Source: an uncultured Bacilli bacterium (GTDB taxonomy: Bacteria; Bacillota_I; Bacilli_A; RF39; UBA660). From it: a stretch of DNA of 17,764 nucleotides. The number at the start of each line of letters is the position of its first letter. Within the stretch, counting starts at the first letter, position 1. A model generated the notes under the pieces. The model worked only from the letters and a program-made list of their open reading frames with translations, did not search any database and was not told the DNA's origin. Of the stretch, positions 8,158 to 16,349 are shown piece after piece. The DNA lies in the NCBI GenBank assembly GCA_934148875.1, contig CAKPDJ010000026.1, positions 1 through 17,764 on the forward strand. Reading direction: 5' to 3'. The position numbers were made by a program, and so were the translations under genes.

Positions 8158-9246
8158 ATGAGTTTAAGTGAGAATGATGTAAAATTTTTATTTAATCCAA
8201 GTAAACTTATTTATAATTATGATGGTTATAAAAGATTAGGTAATATATTTTATCCACTAAAAACTAATTCAAATGATATTATTATAAATAATTTGAAACA
8301 ATTATTTAATAATGATGATGGCTTTTTAATAAGTAATATAAGGCATTTCGAAATTTTAGCAAAATTAAATATATCACCTAACAAAATGTGCTCAATTAAT
8401 GTTTTATCTGGAAATGATACAATAAAATATCTATATAATCAAGGTGTTAGATTTTTTGTTTTTGATAATATTAATGCATTAGATCATTTCATATCTTATG
8501 CTAATTTAAAGGAATGTAAGATTGCATTGAGATTAAATACAATGGAGGTTTTTGAAGATACATTAATGCACTTAGGTGCTAGTACAAATGAATGCATAAA
8601 AATGTTGAAATCATTGAAAGATAAATGCAATGAAGTTGGCATAAGTTTTTACTTGCAAACAGAAATAAAAAAAGACCTTAATGCAATGGAAAAAATGATA
8701 AACCATATAAAGCAAAATTTTAATAATTTTAAATTGAATTTTATTAGTATTGCAGGAATAAAGAAATATTCAGAATTAAATGAAAAATATCTTAAAGAAA
8801 TAAAAGCATCTATGAATTTGTCAGAAATTATTTTAGAACCTGGAAAATATTTAGTAGGAAATACTTTTGATATGATAACTAAAGTAATAAGAATAAAAAA
8901 TGTAAAAGATAAATCAATAGTAATAATTAAAAATGGGATATATAGTGGCTTATTAGATGTAGTATTATATAACGAAAAATTTCAATTTTATTTTAAAACA
9001 CTTAATAATCATTATATTGAGTTTAGTCATGTTAAAGATAATGAACACGATTATGAAATATATATGTGTGGTGGGTCATCTGATAGTGGCGATATAATTG
9101 GAACAATGTATATCAATAAAAAATATATAGATCAAATAACAGTAGGAACAGAAATTTTAATAAGGGATATAGGAGCTTACTTTGAAGAATTTTTTATGAA
9201 TTATGGTGGCGATATTAATAAAGTTTTTAAGGAGGTAGATGAATAA
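8158..9246 (+). CDS. Fold-III PLP-dependent decarboxylase-like enzyme, divergent active site
   Basis: A 362-residue protein with the layout of the ornithine/diaminopimelate decarboxylase family: an alanine-racemase-like barrel followed by a beta domain. Visible marks are the PLP lysine K35 in YPLKTNSN, EPGK (227-230, usually EPGR), MCGGSSDSGD (303-312), which aligns with the family motif CGPTCDSxD, and a final IGAYF. Three replacements stand out. The catalytic Cys of GPTCDS is Ser308, although the following Asp309 is kept. The ring-stacking His of GVSFHVG is Tyr165 in GISFYLQ. The glycine-rich phosphate loop is not recognisable. K35 argues that PLP is still bound, but the substrate and even the reaction type may differ from decarboxylation. 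The stop codon overlaps the next start (TAATG), indicating translational coupling to the radical SAM gene. First gene of the operon. Confidence 0.75.
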   Translation: MSLSENDVKFLFNPSKLIYNYDGYKRLGNIFYPLKTNSNDIIINNLKQLFNNDDGFLISNIRHFEILAKLNISPNKMCSINVLSGNDTIKYLYNQGVRFFVFDNINALDHFISYANLKECKIALRLNTMEVFEDTLMHLGASTNECIKMLKSLKDKCNEVGISFYLQTEIKKDLNAMEKMINHIKQNFNNFKLNFISIAGIKKYSELNEKYLKEIKASMNLSEIILEPGKYLVGNTFDMITKVIRIKNVKDKSIVIIKNGIYSGLLDVVLYNEKFQFYFKTLNNHYIEFSHVKDNEHDYEIYMCGGSSDSGDIIGTMYINKKYIDQITVGTEILIRDIGAYFEEFFMNYGGDINKVFKEVDE

Positions 9247-10121
9247 TGAAATTTAAAATGTTTAGTGTTGTGGTTGGTAGTGAGGCTTGTATTGCAAAAT
9301 GCCCATTTTGTGTATCTTGTGAAACTCCAAATAAAGAAAATTTAAAAAGTTGCGAAATTAACTTTAGAAACCTAAAAATTGCAGCCAATTTAGCAAATAG
9401 AAGTAATGTTGATACAGTTATGCTTACAAGTAGAGGAGAACCATTATTATTTCCAGATCAAATAACTAATTATTTACATCATTTAAAAGAATTTAATTTT
9501 CCTTTTATAGAATTACAGACAAATGGAATTTTGCTACAAAAAAATAAAGAAGAATATGACAAGTATCTTAGATTATGGTATGAAGAAGGGCTAACAACTA
9601 TAACTATTTCAGTAGTAAGTCATAGGTCAGAATTAAACAAGAAAAACTATATGCAAGATAATTCGGACTATATCGATTTACCAAAGTTAATTGCTTATTT
9701 GCATGAACTAAAATTTTGTGTAAGATTAACTTGTGTATGCTGTAAAAATATGATGGATAATAGTAAAGAGGTTTCAGAATTTATTAAATTTGCTAAAGAA
9801 AATAAAGTTGAGCAGGTTACATTAAGACCAGTAAATGATGAATATAGAAGGGAATCTGCACATTTATGGATTTTAAAAAATAAACTAACTGATGAAGATA
9901 AAAAAGATATTAAAGAGTATCTTGAAACTAATGGAACAAAACTACTTGAATTAGAAAGAATAGGAACTATTTATGATGTTGATGGTCAAAATGTATTATT
10001 TTCTCTACCATTAACAAAATATACACGTGATACAAATCCTGCTAATTTAAGAAATCTAATTTTCTTTCAAGATGGCCATATAAGATATGAGTGGGAAATG
10101 GAAGGAGGAATTCTTTTATGA
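9246..10121 (+). CDS. Radical SAM enzyme, short form
   Basis: A 291-residue protein with the radical SAM cluster C15-x3-C19-x2-C22 (ACIAKCPFC) close to the N-terminus, a SAM-contacting GEP (64-66) after a hydrophobic strand (TVMLTSRGEP), and further barrel strands (FIELQTNGIL, VTLRPVN). The C-terminus FFQDGHIRYEWEMEGGILL lacks a SPASM cysteine set. Extra cysteines at 25, 36 and around LTCVCCKN are noted but do not form a clear auxiliary-cluster motif. By family knowledge it would cleave SAM to a 5'-deoxyadenosyl radical in the cytoplasm; the substrate is unknown. GGAGGT lies 9 bases before the ATG. The start overlaps the previous stop and its TGA overlaps the next ATG (ATGA), so the gene is coupled on both sides. 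It may act on the product or substrate of the PLP enzyme. Confidence 0.85.
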   Translation: MKFKMFSVVVGSEACIAKCPFCVSCETPNKENLKSCEINFRNLKIAANLANRSNVDTVMLTSRGEPLLFPDQITNYLHHLKEFNFPFIELQTNGILLQKNKEEYDKYLRLWYEEGLTTITISVVSHRSELNKKNYMQDNSDYIDLPKLIAYLHELKFCVRLTCVCCKNMMDNSKEVSEFIKFAKENKVEQVTLRPVNDEYRRESAHLWILKNKLTDEDKKDIKEYLETNGTKLLELERIGTIYDVDGQNVLFSLPLTKYTRDTNPANLRNLIFFQDGHIRYEWEMEGGILL

Positions 10122-11113
10122 AAGTATATAATGAAAAAAGTGATAAACCAATTAGTAGTTTGCTATTAAAAGCTATAGATGAAATGAGAAATGAAAAAAA
10201 CTTTAATGCTAAAGATTATGTAATTAAAAAAGCAAAATTATTAAATAGTTATATAAGTAAATTTAACTTAAAATCATGTGTAGTTGCAATAAGTGGCGGT
10301 ATTGATTCAGCAGTAGTGTTAGGAATAGTAAATTATGCTTATAAACAAACAGATTCACCTATAAAAAAAGTAATCCCATTATTGTTGCCTATTACTAAAT
10401 CAACAGGTGTTACAAATCAAGAAGATGCAACTTTAAGAGGAAGAGAATTATGTGAAAAATTAGATTTAAAACCTTATGTTGTAGATTTATCAAGAATTAA
10501 TATAGATATTAGAAATGATTTAGAAAGTGTATTAGGAATTACAGGAGAAGATTGGGCAATAGGACAGTTAGGTCCTTATAGTAGAACACCTATTTTGTAT
10601 TATACAACAAGTCTGTTATGTCAAGAAGGGTTTAATGCAATAATTTGTGGTACTACAAATAAAGATGAGGGAGCATATTTAGGATATATTGGTAAAGCAT
10701 CAGATGGTATGGTAGATGTTCAAATTATTTCTGATATTCATAAATCAGAGGTTTATAAAGTTGGGGAATTTTTGAAGATACCGGATTCCATTATGCAAGT
10801 AACTCCAAGTGGTGATATGTATGATAATCGTTCAGATGAAACAGTATTTGGAGCTCCCTATGATTTTGTGGAACTATATTTGAATTATTTGAATTATAGT
10901 CACAGAAAGCAAAAAGAATTATTAGATTCTTTAGATAATGAATCTAAAGAACAGTTTGAATTTTATGCAAAAAATTTAGAAAATTTACATAACTATAATT
11001 TACACAAATATATGGGATGCTCTCCTGCTATTCATTTGGACTTGTGGGATAGTTCAGTAAAAAATGGCTGGGAAGGTTATTACGATAGATTACAAAAAAT
11101 AATGAAAGATTAA
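10118..11113 (+). CDS. nadE: NH3-dependent NAD synthetase-like ATP-pyrophosphatase
   Basis: A 331-residue NadE-type enzyme. Known members adenylylate the nicotinate carboxyl of deamido-NAD and amidate it with ammonia. The PP-loop SGGIDSA (59-65) is intact. Further family marks are GQLGPYSRTPILYY, a GTTNKDEG block with the acidic metal ligands, a TPSGDM loop and DNRSDE with FGAPYD. There is no glutaminase domain, so ammonia or an external amine is the nucleophile. At 331 residues it is longer than typical stand-alone bacterial NadE (about 245-275), the extra being mainly at both ends. The ATG at 10118 is chosen over the upstream GTG at 10091: GGAGG (10104-10108) sits 9 bases before it and the ATGA overlap with the radical SAM stop is typical of coupling. 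It could act on ordinary deamido-NAD or on an analogue made by the neighbouring fusion protein. Confidence 0.85.
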   Translation: MKVYNEKSDKPISSLLLKAIDEMRNEKNFNAKDYVIKKAKLLNSYISKFNLKSCVVAISGGIDSAVVLGIVNYAYKQTDSPIKKVIPLLLPITKSTGVTNQEDATLRGRELCEKLDLKPYVVDLSRINIDIRNDLESVLGITGEDWAIGQLGPYSRTPILYYTTSLLCQEGFNAIICGTTNKDEGAYLGYIGKASDGMVDVQIISDIHKSEVYKVGEFLKIPDSIMQVTPSGDMYDNRSDETVFGAPYDFVELYLNYLNYSHRKQKELLDSLDNESKEQFEFYAKNLENLHNYNLHKYMGCSPAIHLDLWDSSVKNGWEGYYDRLQKIMKD

Positions 11114-11132
11114 CAGAAAGAAGTTTTATTCT

Positions 11133-13253
11133 ATGGAAAAATTGTTATGGGAAGAATTAAAACTAGATAGGAATTTTAAGTATACTGATGTTGATGTTGC
11201 ATATAAGAATTTAAAGAATAAAACTCCTAGAGCAACATTTGCTTGGAAAGTTTTAAGAGATAAATATTATTCAGAAATATATAGAGAATATAAAGATGAA
11301 AATTTGCTTATTAAAGCAGGATTTGTTCCAGATCTATTTACATTAGAGGAGATTGATTATTATAATATAGATTTATTAACGACTCCTTTTGATAAACTAA
11401 AAGAAAATGTTAATGATTTAAATAACCCTATTGTTTTACTATCAACCGGTGGTTTTTATCCTATTCATGATGGACATATTAAAATGATGGAAGAAGCAAA
11501 GAAAGTATTATCTAATGATGGTTATGACGTCATAGGTGGTTATTTATCTCTTTCACATGATGATTATATATCAACTAAACCATATTATATAAGTGATCAA
11601 TATGAAAGAATCAATGAAGGCAGAGAATATCTTAAAAATAATGATTGGTTAATGATTGATCCATGGGAATCTATCTATGTACGAACACCAATAAATTTTA
11701 CTGATGTTATAGAGAGACTAAAAAAATACTTACAAAAATATATTGATGAAAGAATCAAAGTTGCATATATATTTGGTGGAGATAATGTTGAATTTATGTA
11801 TTGCTTTAAGAAAGATGGCATTGCGGTATGTTTAAATAGAGATGGTTATAATGAATTATTTAGTAAAACTATAAAAATTAAAAACGATAATATGTATTTT
11901 ATAGATAATAATAATTCATCATCATCATTACTTTCCTCAAGATATATTAGAGAAAAACAGTCAAAGAAAATCATTTCATATAAAGATGTTGGAAATTATT
12001 TGATTAGAAACGAATCTCTTTTGCCTTTATCTAATTTAATACGAGAAAATAATAAAGAATTATTACAACAATTACAAGAGGAATTTTTAAATAAATTTAT
12101 GAGATTATTAAGTAATTGTTTTGATAATAAAATATTTATAAAGGTTATTAATATGGAATTTCAATTAAAAGATGCCTATGATTATTTGAAAAAACAAAAT
12201 ACTATTAATTTAGATAGTTATTTTAGAGGTACATATAATTTAGAAGTTTCAAGATTATTTAATGTTAGCTCATACCAAGATAAATATATAAAGTTAATTG
12301 GCAGATTAGGACACGAAACAATTGAAGAACAAGTAAAAAAAATCAAGAATGGAAGTTATATTTTAGTTGATGATGATTCAGTCACTGGCAGAACTTTAAA
12401 TAGTATTAAGGAAAAATTACCTATGTATGTAGATGTAAGTGAAACTTATTTACTGGCAAATTCAATTAATGAAAAAGTATTTGATGTAGTTGATTTAAGA
12501 GATTTTATAATTGGTACAACGAATAGTGGTTTAGTTGTAAAATTGCCAAATGGTATATATACAAGAACTCCTTATGTTATGCCTTATGTAAATTTAACTA
12601 CTAGAGCTAGTATTCCACCAAGTAAAGAAAGAGATTTTTCAATATCAGTATGGCAAATGAACAAAGAATTTTATCAAAAATATGATAAAAACTTTAAATT
12701 AAAAAATGCTGATTCAAACTTTATAACATTAATGAATTATGTTGGGTTTAATAATGAAGATACAATGGTAGATATATGTCAGTGGCATATTAATAAATTA
12801 TCAAATGATAGGTTTAGAGTTGTTTCTTACACTGATGAACTAAGAAATGAAATAGTGGATTTTCTAAAAAGTGTTGCGATAAATGAGTTTGGATTTAATG
12901 AATGGAAAGATTATTTAGAAAATAAATCTTTTGAACCTTATAAAAAAGATAGTTCTAAATTTTTAGTAGTCTTTGACAATGAAAATAATATTATTGCAAC
13001 TATTGGTGGATTAAAAGTTGATGATGAGACAATTAAATTAAATAGTTTTTATGTAAAAAAAGATTATAGGTATCATAAAATAGGGACAAAATTATATAAT
13101 GAAATAATAAAATTTTCAAATGATAGAAATTATAAATATATGATATTGTGTACTTATGATAGATACGATATAGCAACTAAATTTTATCAGAAAAGAGGAT
13201 TTAGAATATATAAAAATGATAAATTAGAAAGATGGTATAAAAAGGAATTATAG
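11133..13253 (+). CDS. Fusion: NMNAT-like adenylyltransferase + phosphoribosyltransferase + GNAT acetyltransferase
   Basis: 706 residues. Residues 1-95 are a helical lead-in whose segment AWKVLRDKYYSEIYREYK resembles the last helices of a J-domain without HPD. An adenylyltransferase domain follows: GGFYPIHDGH (106-115) is the GxFxPxHxGH nucleotidyltransferase signature, WLMIDPWES resembles the VDTWES strand of eukaryote-type NMNATs, YIFGGDN matches the GxD strand, and SSRYIR (268-273) matches the closing ISSTxIR. The middle has a PRPP-binding loop, VDDDSVTGRT (412-421), of type I phosphoribosyltransferases. The C-terminal 130-150 residues are a GNAT fold: IIATIGGLKV, LNSFYVKKDYRYHKIGTKLY and ATKFYQKRGF. 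The inferred sequence is PRPP plus a base to a nucleotide, then ATP to a dinucleotide, plus acyl transfer. The gene lies 19 bases after the NadE-like gene, whose chemistry would come next in NAD synthesis. The base is unknown. Confidence 0.8.
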   Translation: MEKLLWEELKLDRNFKYTDVDVAYKNLKNKTPRATFAWKVLRDKYYSEIYREYKDENLLIKAGFVPDLFTLEEIDYYNIDLLTTPFDKLKENVNDLNNPIVLLSTGGFYPIHDGHIKMMEEAKKVLSNDGYDVIGGYLSLSHDDYISTKPYYISDQYERINEGREYLKNNDWLMIDPWESIYVRTPINFTDVIERLKKYLQKYIDERIKVAYIFGGDNVEFMYCFKKDGIAVCLNRDGYNELFSKTIKIKNDNMYFIDNNNSSSSLLSSRYIREKQSKKIISYKDVGNYLIRNESLLPLSNLIRENNKELLQQLQEEFLNKFMRLLSNCFDNKIFIKVINMEFQLKDAYDYLKKQNTINLDSYFRGTYNLEVSRLFNVSSYQDKYIKLIGRLGHETIEEQVKKIKNGSYILVDDDSVTGRTLNSIKEKLPMYVDVSETYLLANSINEKVFDVVDLRDFIIGTTNSGLVVKLPNGIYTRTPYVMPYVNLTTRASIPPSKERDFSISVWQMNKEFYQKYDKNFKLKNADSNFITLMNYVGFNNEDTMVDICQWHINKLSNDRFRVVSYTDELRNEIVDFLKSVAINEFGFNEWKDYLENKSFEPYKKDSSKFLVVFDNENNIIATIGGLKVDDETIKLNSFYVKKDYRYHKIGTKLYNEIIKFSNDRNYKYMILCTYDRYDIATKFYQKRGFRIYKNDKLERWYKKEL

Positions 13254-13260
13254 TGGTATT

Positions 13261-14370
13261 ATGATAGAAGAAGAAATTATAAAAGATTTTATATCTATTG
13301 CTGACAAATCTTTAGATCCAACTATTGGTAAATATTCTTCAAAGAAAAACAGTTTTTATGATGATATTAAAAAATGGCAATCAGATAAAAAAATAAATGA
13401 GTTAGATATTAAGCCAATTCAATTTACATTTGAAATAACAAATAAATGTAACTGTAATTGTAAAGATTGTGGAATGGCAGCTAATAGAATTGAAACTAAA
13501 AGAACAGTTATGGATGAAGCTGAATTAAATAAACTTGTTGATGATTTAGCTACTATGGGAATTCCTGCTTTTGCAATAACTGGTGGGGAACCTTTCCTTG
13601 CTTTTGATAAAATGTGTTCTATGATTAATTATTCACGTGGCAAGTTAGACATTAGTAAAATAATTTCAAATGGTTTTTGGGGTAAAAATACAGAATACTA
13701 TTTCGAAAAACTTGAAGAAAGTGGATTGTTTGAAAATCAATTTTTTGTACCATCTTTGCAAATTTCAATAGGACAACAAACAGTTCCTTTTGAATATATT
13801 TGTAATATTATAAATTATGTATCAAATCATTATAATATTGATGAATTAAATATAGGAATCATTCACACTAGAGAAGCCAATTTAGAAATTTCACAGTTAT
13901 TAAAATTATATAAAACATATCTTGGAAAATATGGTGAATTTCCTAAAGATAGAGTTTATTTAACTGATTCATATTATGTGAATTCAAATCCGTTAGCAAC
14001 TGAAAAAAATGATGTTGAAACTGAATCTGTATATAATGAAATTGCATTATGTGATAATACTTTTTGTCAAGAAATTGGTACATTTGTTAGCCCTAAGATA
14101 TTTATGAAATGTAACGGGGACTGTTATCCCTGTGAAGTGTTTAATTTACATCAAAATATGTACTTAGGTAATTATTTTAAAGATGGTATAAATGCAATTT
14201 TACAAAATTATAATACGAACAAGTATATTAGATTTATAAAAGATTATGGAACCATTGGTTTTAGAGATGTTATTCCAAAAAGAGTATTAGATAAACACCA
14301 ATGTGAAACACCATGCTATGCCTGTGAATATTGTATTAAATTTTGTGAGAAAAATAAGTTAATAAGGTGA
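13261..14370 (+). CDS. Radical SAM enzyme with SPASM-like C-terminal cysteines
   Basis: A 369-residue protein. A roughly 50-residue helical N-terminal extension precedes the cluster motif C63-x3-C67-x2-C70 (CNCNCKDC). AITGGEPFLAF gives the SAM-binding GGEP (108-111). The C-terminal third is cysteine-rich: C284-x3-C288-x2-C291 (CNGDCYPC) followed by LGNYFKDG, then C348, C352, C355, C358 and C362. This is the arrangement of SPASM/twitch auxiliary [4Fe-4S] clusters. In characterised SPASM enzymes these accompany modification of peptides or proteins, or oxidation of small molecules. The gene begins 7 bases after the fusion gene. The ribosome site is weak (AAGGAA lies rather far upstream), suggesting dependence on coupling. 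Together with the first radical SAM gene it implies at least two radical steps in the pathway. The substrate is unknown. Confidence 0.85.
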   Translation: MIEEEIIKDFISIADKSLDPTIGKYSSKKNSFYDDIKKWQSDKKINELDIKPIQFTFEITNKCNCNCKDCGMAANRIETKRTVMDEAELNKLVDDLATMGIPAFAITGGEPFLAFDKMCSMINYSRGKLDISKIISNGFWGKNTEYYFEKLEESGLFENQFFVPSLQISIGQQTVPFEYICNIINYVSNHYNIDELNIGIIHTREANLEISQLLKLYKTYLGKYGEFPKDRVYLTDSYYVNSNPLATEKNDVETESVYNEIALCDNTFCQEIGTFVSPKIFMKCNGDCYPCEVFNLHQNMYLGNYFKDGINAILQNYNTNKYIRFIKDYGTIGFRDVIPKRVLDKHQCETPCYACEYCIKFCEKNKLIR

Positions 14371-14374
14371 TAAT

Positions 14375-16237
14375 ATGGGAGTTATAGATAGAAAATCTAA
14401 TTTAACAGAATATTTTTTAGAGAATAATTTTGTGGCACAACCAGTATATAAAGCAAATGCAAAATTTATACCTTTATACATAAATACTGAATTATATGAA
14501 CAAATATTTAATGTTAAATATGAAGAAAAAAGTGCTTTTGAAAATATTAGTAAAACTTTTTCTATTACTCTTAATAAAGAAAAATCAAATAATGAATTAT
14601 TAGGAAATGGTTATGCAGACAAGCAAGAGGATCCTATGGGTATTTCACTAAGTGGAAATCAAGGCTCGGGTAGAGCATACTTTTATGGAGAATGTTTTAA
14701 TATAAAGGGCGATAAAACAACTTTAGCAACATCTCCTAAAGAGGCATATAGTAATGGTAAGTTTTCTTTAGCAGCTGCAATAAAAGAAACAATTATTAGT
14801 AATATATTATCAAAAGAATTGACAATTCCAACATTTGAAACATTAGCAATACTTGATACTACTGATGATTTTGAATTTATCAGTGAGTATTTGGCAACTG
14901 ATGATACTATAAAAGAGGAAAGATATATACTACCTAGTGTTATAGAAATTAGAGTTAATAAGGATAAAAAACTATATAGAATAAGTAATGCTTTTGTTAA
15001 TAAAGATAAATTTTCTTTTGAACAATTAAGGCAGTTATCAGATAAATTGGCTCTTTTAGAAGCTGAAAAGGTTATAAAAAGATTTTTACATGGATCTTGG
15101 TCTGTTGGAAATATTTCAGTAAATGCAAATTTAATAGATTTTGATACATCATCTTTTGTAAAAGGAAGAAATCCACAATATTCAAATACAAATAAATATA
15201 AATCTAACTATTTTGGTTATGAAATCTTAGGTAGTAAAATGATATTAAAACTTTTATATGAAAATAGGTTAGATAATCGAGAATATCAATATGATGAGTT
15301 AGAAAAAAACATAGATACCAAATACAATGAATATTTAAAAATTGAATTTTGTAAAATAATTGGCTTAGATTACAATAAGCATTATTTAAAATATAAAGAT
15401 ATAATTGATGAATTATTTGAAAAGTTTATTAATTTATCAAGACAATTTTTACCAAATTATTATGACTTGAATATTTTAGAAGAAAACTCTAATAATACTT
15501 TTATATATGATTTTTCAAGATTTTTTCAACATTATTTAATTGGAAAAAAGAAAAATAATAATAACATATTATTTGGTATTAATTTATTGTTAAATGATAC
15601 GACTAAAGTAAGTTATAAAAAGGTTGGATTTATTAAGGATAAGGTAGAAGAGTATTTTAAAGAATATATATTATTAGGTAATGATGATTCATATATATTA
15701 AGTGAAACGGTTTCCTTTGTTAACTTATATAATAAATTATTTGATGAAATAGAAAAAGAAGAAAATATAAATGATATAATGCTTAAACAATATATCTTAA
15801 ACATGAATAGAAATTATTTATATGGAACTGATGATACTTATAGCGTTTTATCATATTTATATTCAGAGAAAAGAATAGACAATTTAACTTTAAACAAAAT
15901 AATTAATAATCTAATTATGACAAATACTAGAAATTTTAGTAGTTCAACAAAAGAATATTTGTGTAATCTAGATCTATATGAGAATTATTTATCATATATG
16001 GTAATTGCAAAAAATTATTATTATTTTGTTTTAATACCTTATACAGACTTTGAAATAAGATTTGCAAAATTATGTATTGATGAAGAAGAATTTATGTTTC
16101 ATTATAATATTAGTGATGATGGTACATTTACAAGTGAAAAGATATCCTATAATAATTTAAATGAAATTACAAATATTGATGTGAAAATGTTGATCAATGG
16201 AAAGAATAATGCAAAAAAATTGATAATATGTAAATAA
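14375..16237 (+). CDS. Divergent SelO-like pseudokinase (putative nucleotidyl transferase to protein)
   Basis: 620 residues. The N-terminal 260 follow the SelO (YdiU) pattern in order: LLGNGYADKQEDPMGISLSG aligns with the YAGHQFG...LGDGRA region, then YFYGE, IKGDKTT with the nucleotide-binding lysine K111 (SelO KGAGRT), SNGK (SelO GDGR), AIKE with E138 (SelO SIRE), LTIPTFETLAIL (SelO LGIPTTRALALV), and HGSWSVGNISVNANLIDFD (239-257) against SelO HGVxNTDNMSIxGxTIDYG. Metal ligands N246 and D255 are kept, but the position of the SelO catalytic Asp is Gly245. By family knowledge SelO transfers AMP from ATP to Ser/Thr/Tyr of proteins. The loss of the base suggests altered chemistry, another nucleotide donor, or a binding role. 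The C-terminal 360 residues have no recognisable motif and are longer than in SelO (total about 480). AAGGTGAT precedes the ATG by 5 bases. Last gene of the operon. Confidence 0.65.
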   Translation: MGVIDRKSNLTEYFLENNFVAQPVYKANAKFIPLYINTELYEQIFNVKYEEKSAFENISKTFSITLNKEKSNNELLGNGYADKQEDPMGISLSGNQGSGRAYFYGECFNIKGDKTTLATSPKEAYSNGKFSLAAAIKETIISNILSKELTIPTFETLAILDTTDDFEFISEYLATDDTIKEERYILPSVIEIRVNKDKKLYRISNAFVNKDKFSFEQLRQLSDKLALLEAEKVIKRFLHGSWSVGNISVNANLIDFDTSSFVKGRNPQYSNTNKYKSNYFGYEILGSKMILKLLYENRLDNREYQYDELEKNIDTKYNEYLKIEFCKIIGLDYNKHYLKYKDIIDELFEKFINLSRQFLPNYYDLNILEENSNNTFIYDFSRFFQHYLIGKKKNNNNILFGINLLLNDTTKVSYKKVGFIKDKVEEYFKEYILLGNDDSYILSETVSFVNLYNKLFDEIEKEENINDIMLKQYILNMNRNYLYGTDDTYSVLSYLYSEKRIDNLTLNKIINNLIMTNTRNFSSSTKEYLCNLDLYENYLSYMVIAKNYYYFVLIPYTDFEIRFAKLCIDEEEFMFHYNISDDGTFTSEKISYNNLNEITNIDVKMLINGKNNAKKLIICK

Positions 16238-16271
16238 ATTTACTTAAAACATGTCAAAAAACCTAGAAATG

Positions 16272-16299
16272 TTGTAAAAAACAGATAATGTGCTATAAT
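16272..16299 (+). promoter_or_regulatory. Promoter of the small coiled-coil protein gene
   Basis: TTGTAA (16272-16277), a 16-base spacer and TATAAT (16294-16299) with an upstream TG (TGCTATAAT), giving an extended -10. It is one of the best promoters in the window and shows that the following gene is transcribed apart from the six-gene operon. Confidence 0.7.
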
Positions 16300-16349
16300 A
16301 TATATGTAATTACTTTTTGGTAATATAAATTAGATTGGAGGAATATTAA

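Noticed and set aside
10091..10117. GTG start for the NadE-like gene at 10091
   Set aside because: It would place a GGAGG ribosome site inside the gene; the ATG at 10118 has that site at proper distance and overlaps the preceding stop.
8158..16237. Ordinary NAD salvage operon
   Set aside because: Two radical SAM enzymes, an altered PLP enzyme and a SelO-like protein have no role in known NAD salvage, and the usual pncA/pncB genes are absent; kept only as a fallback for the NadE and NMNAT-like parts.
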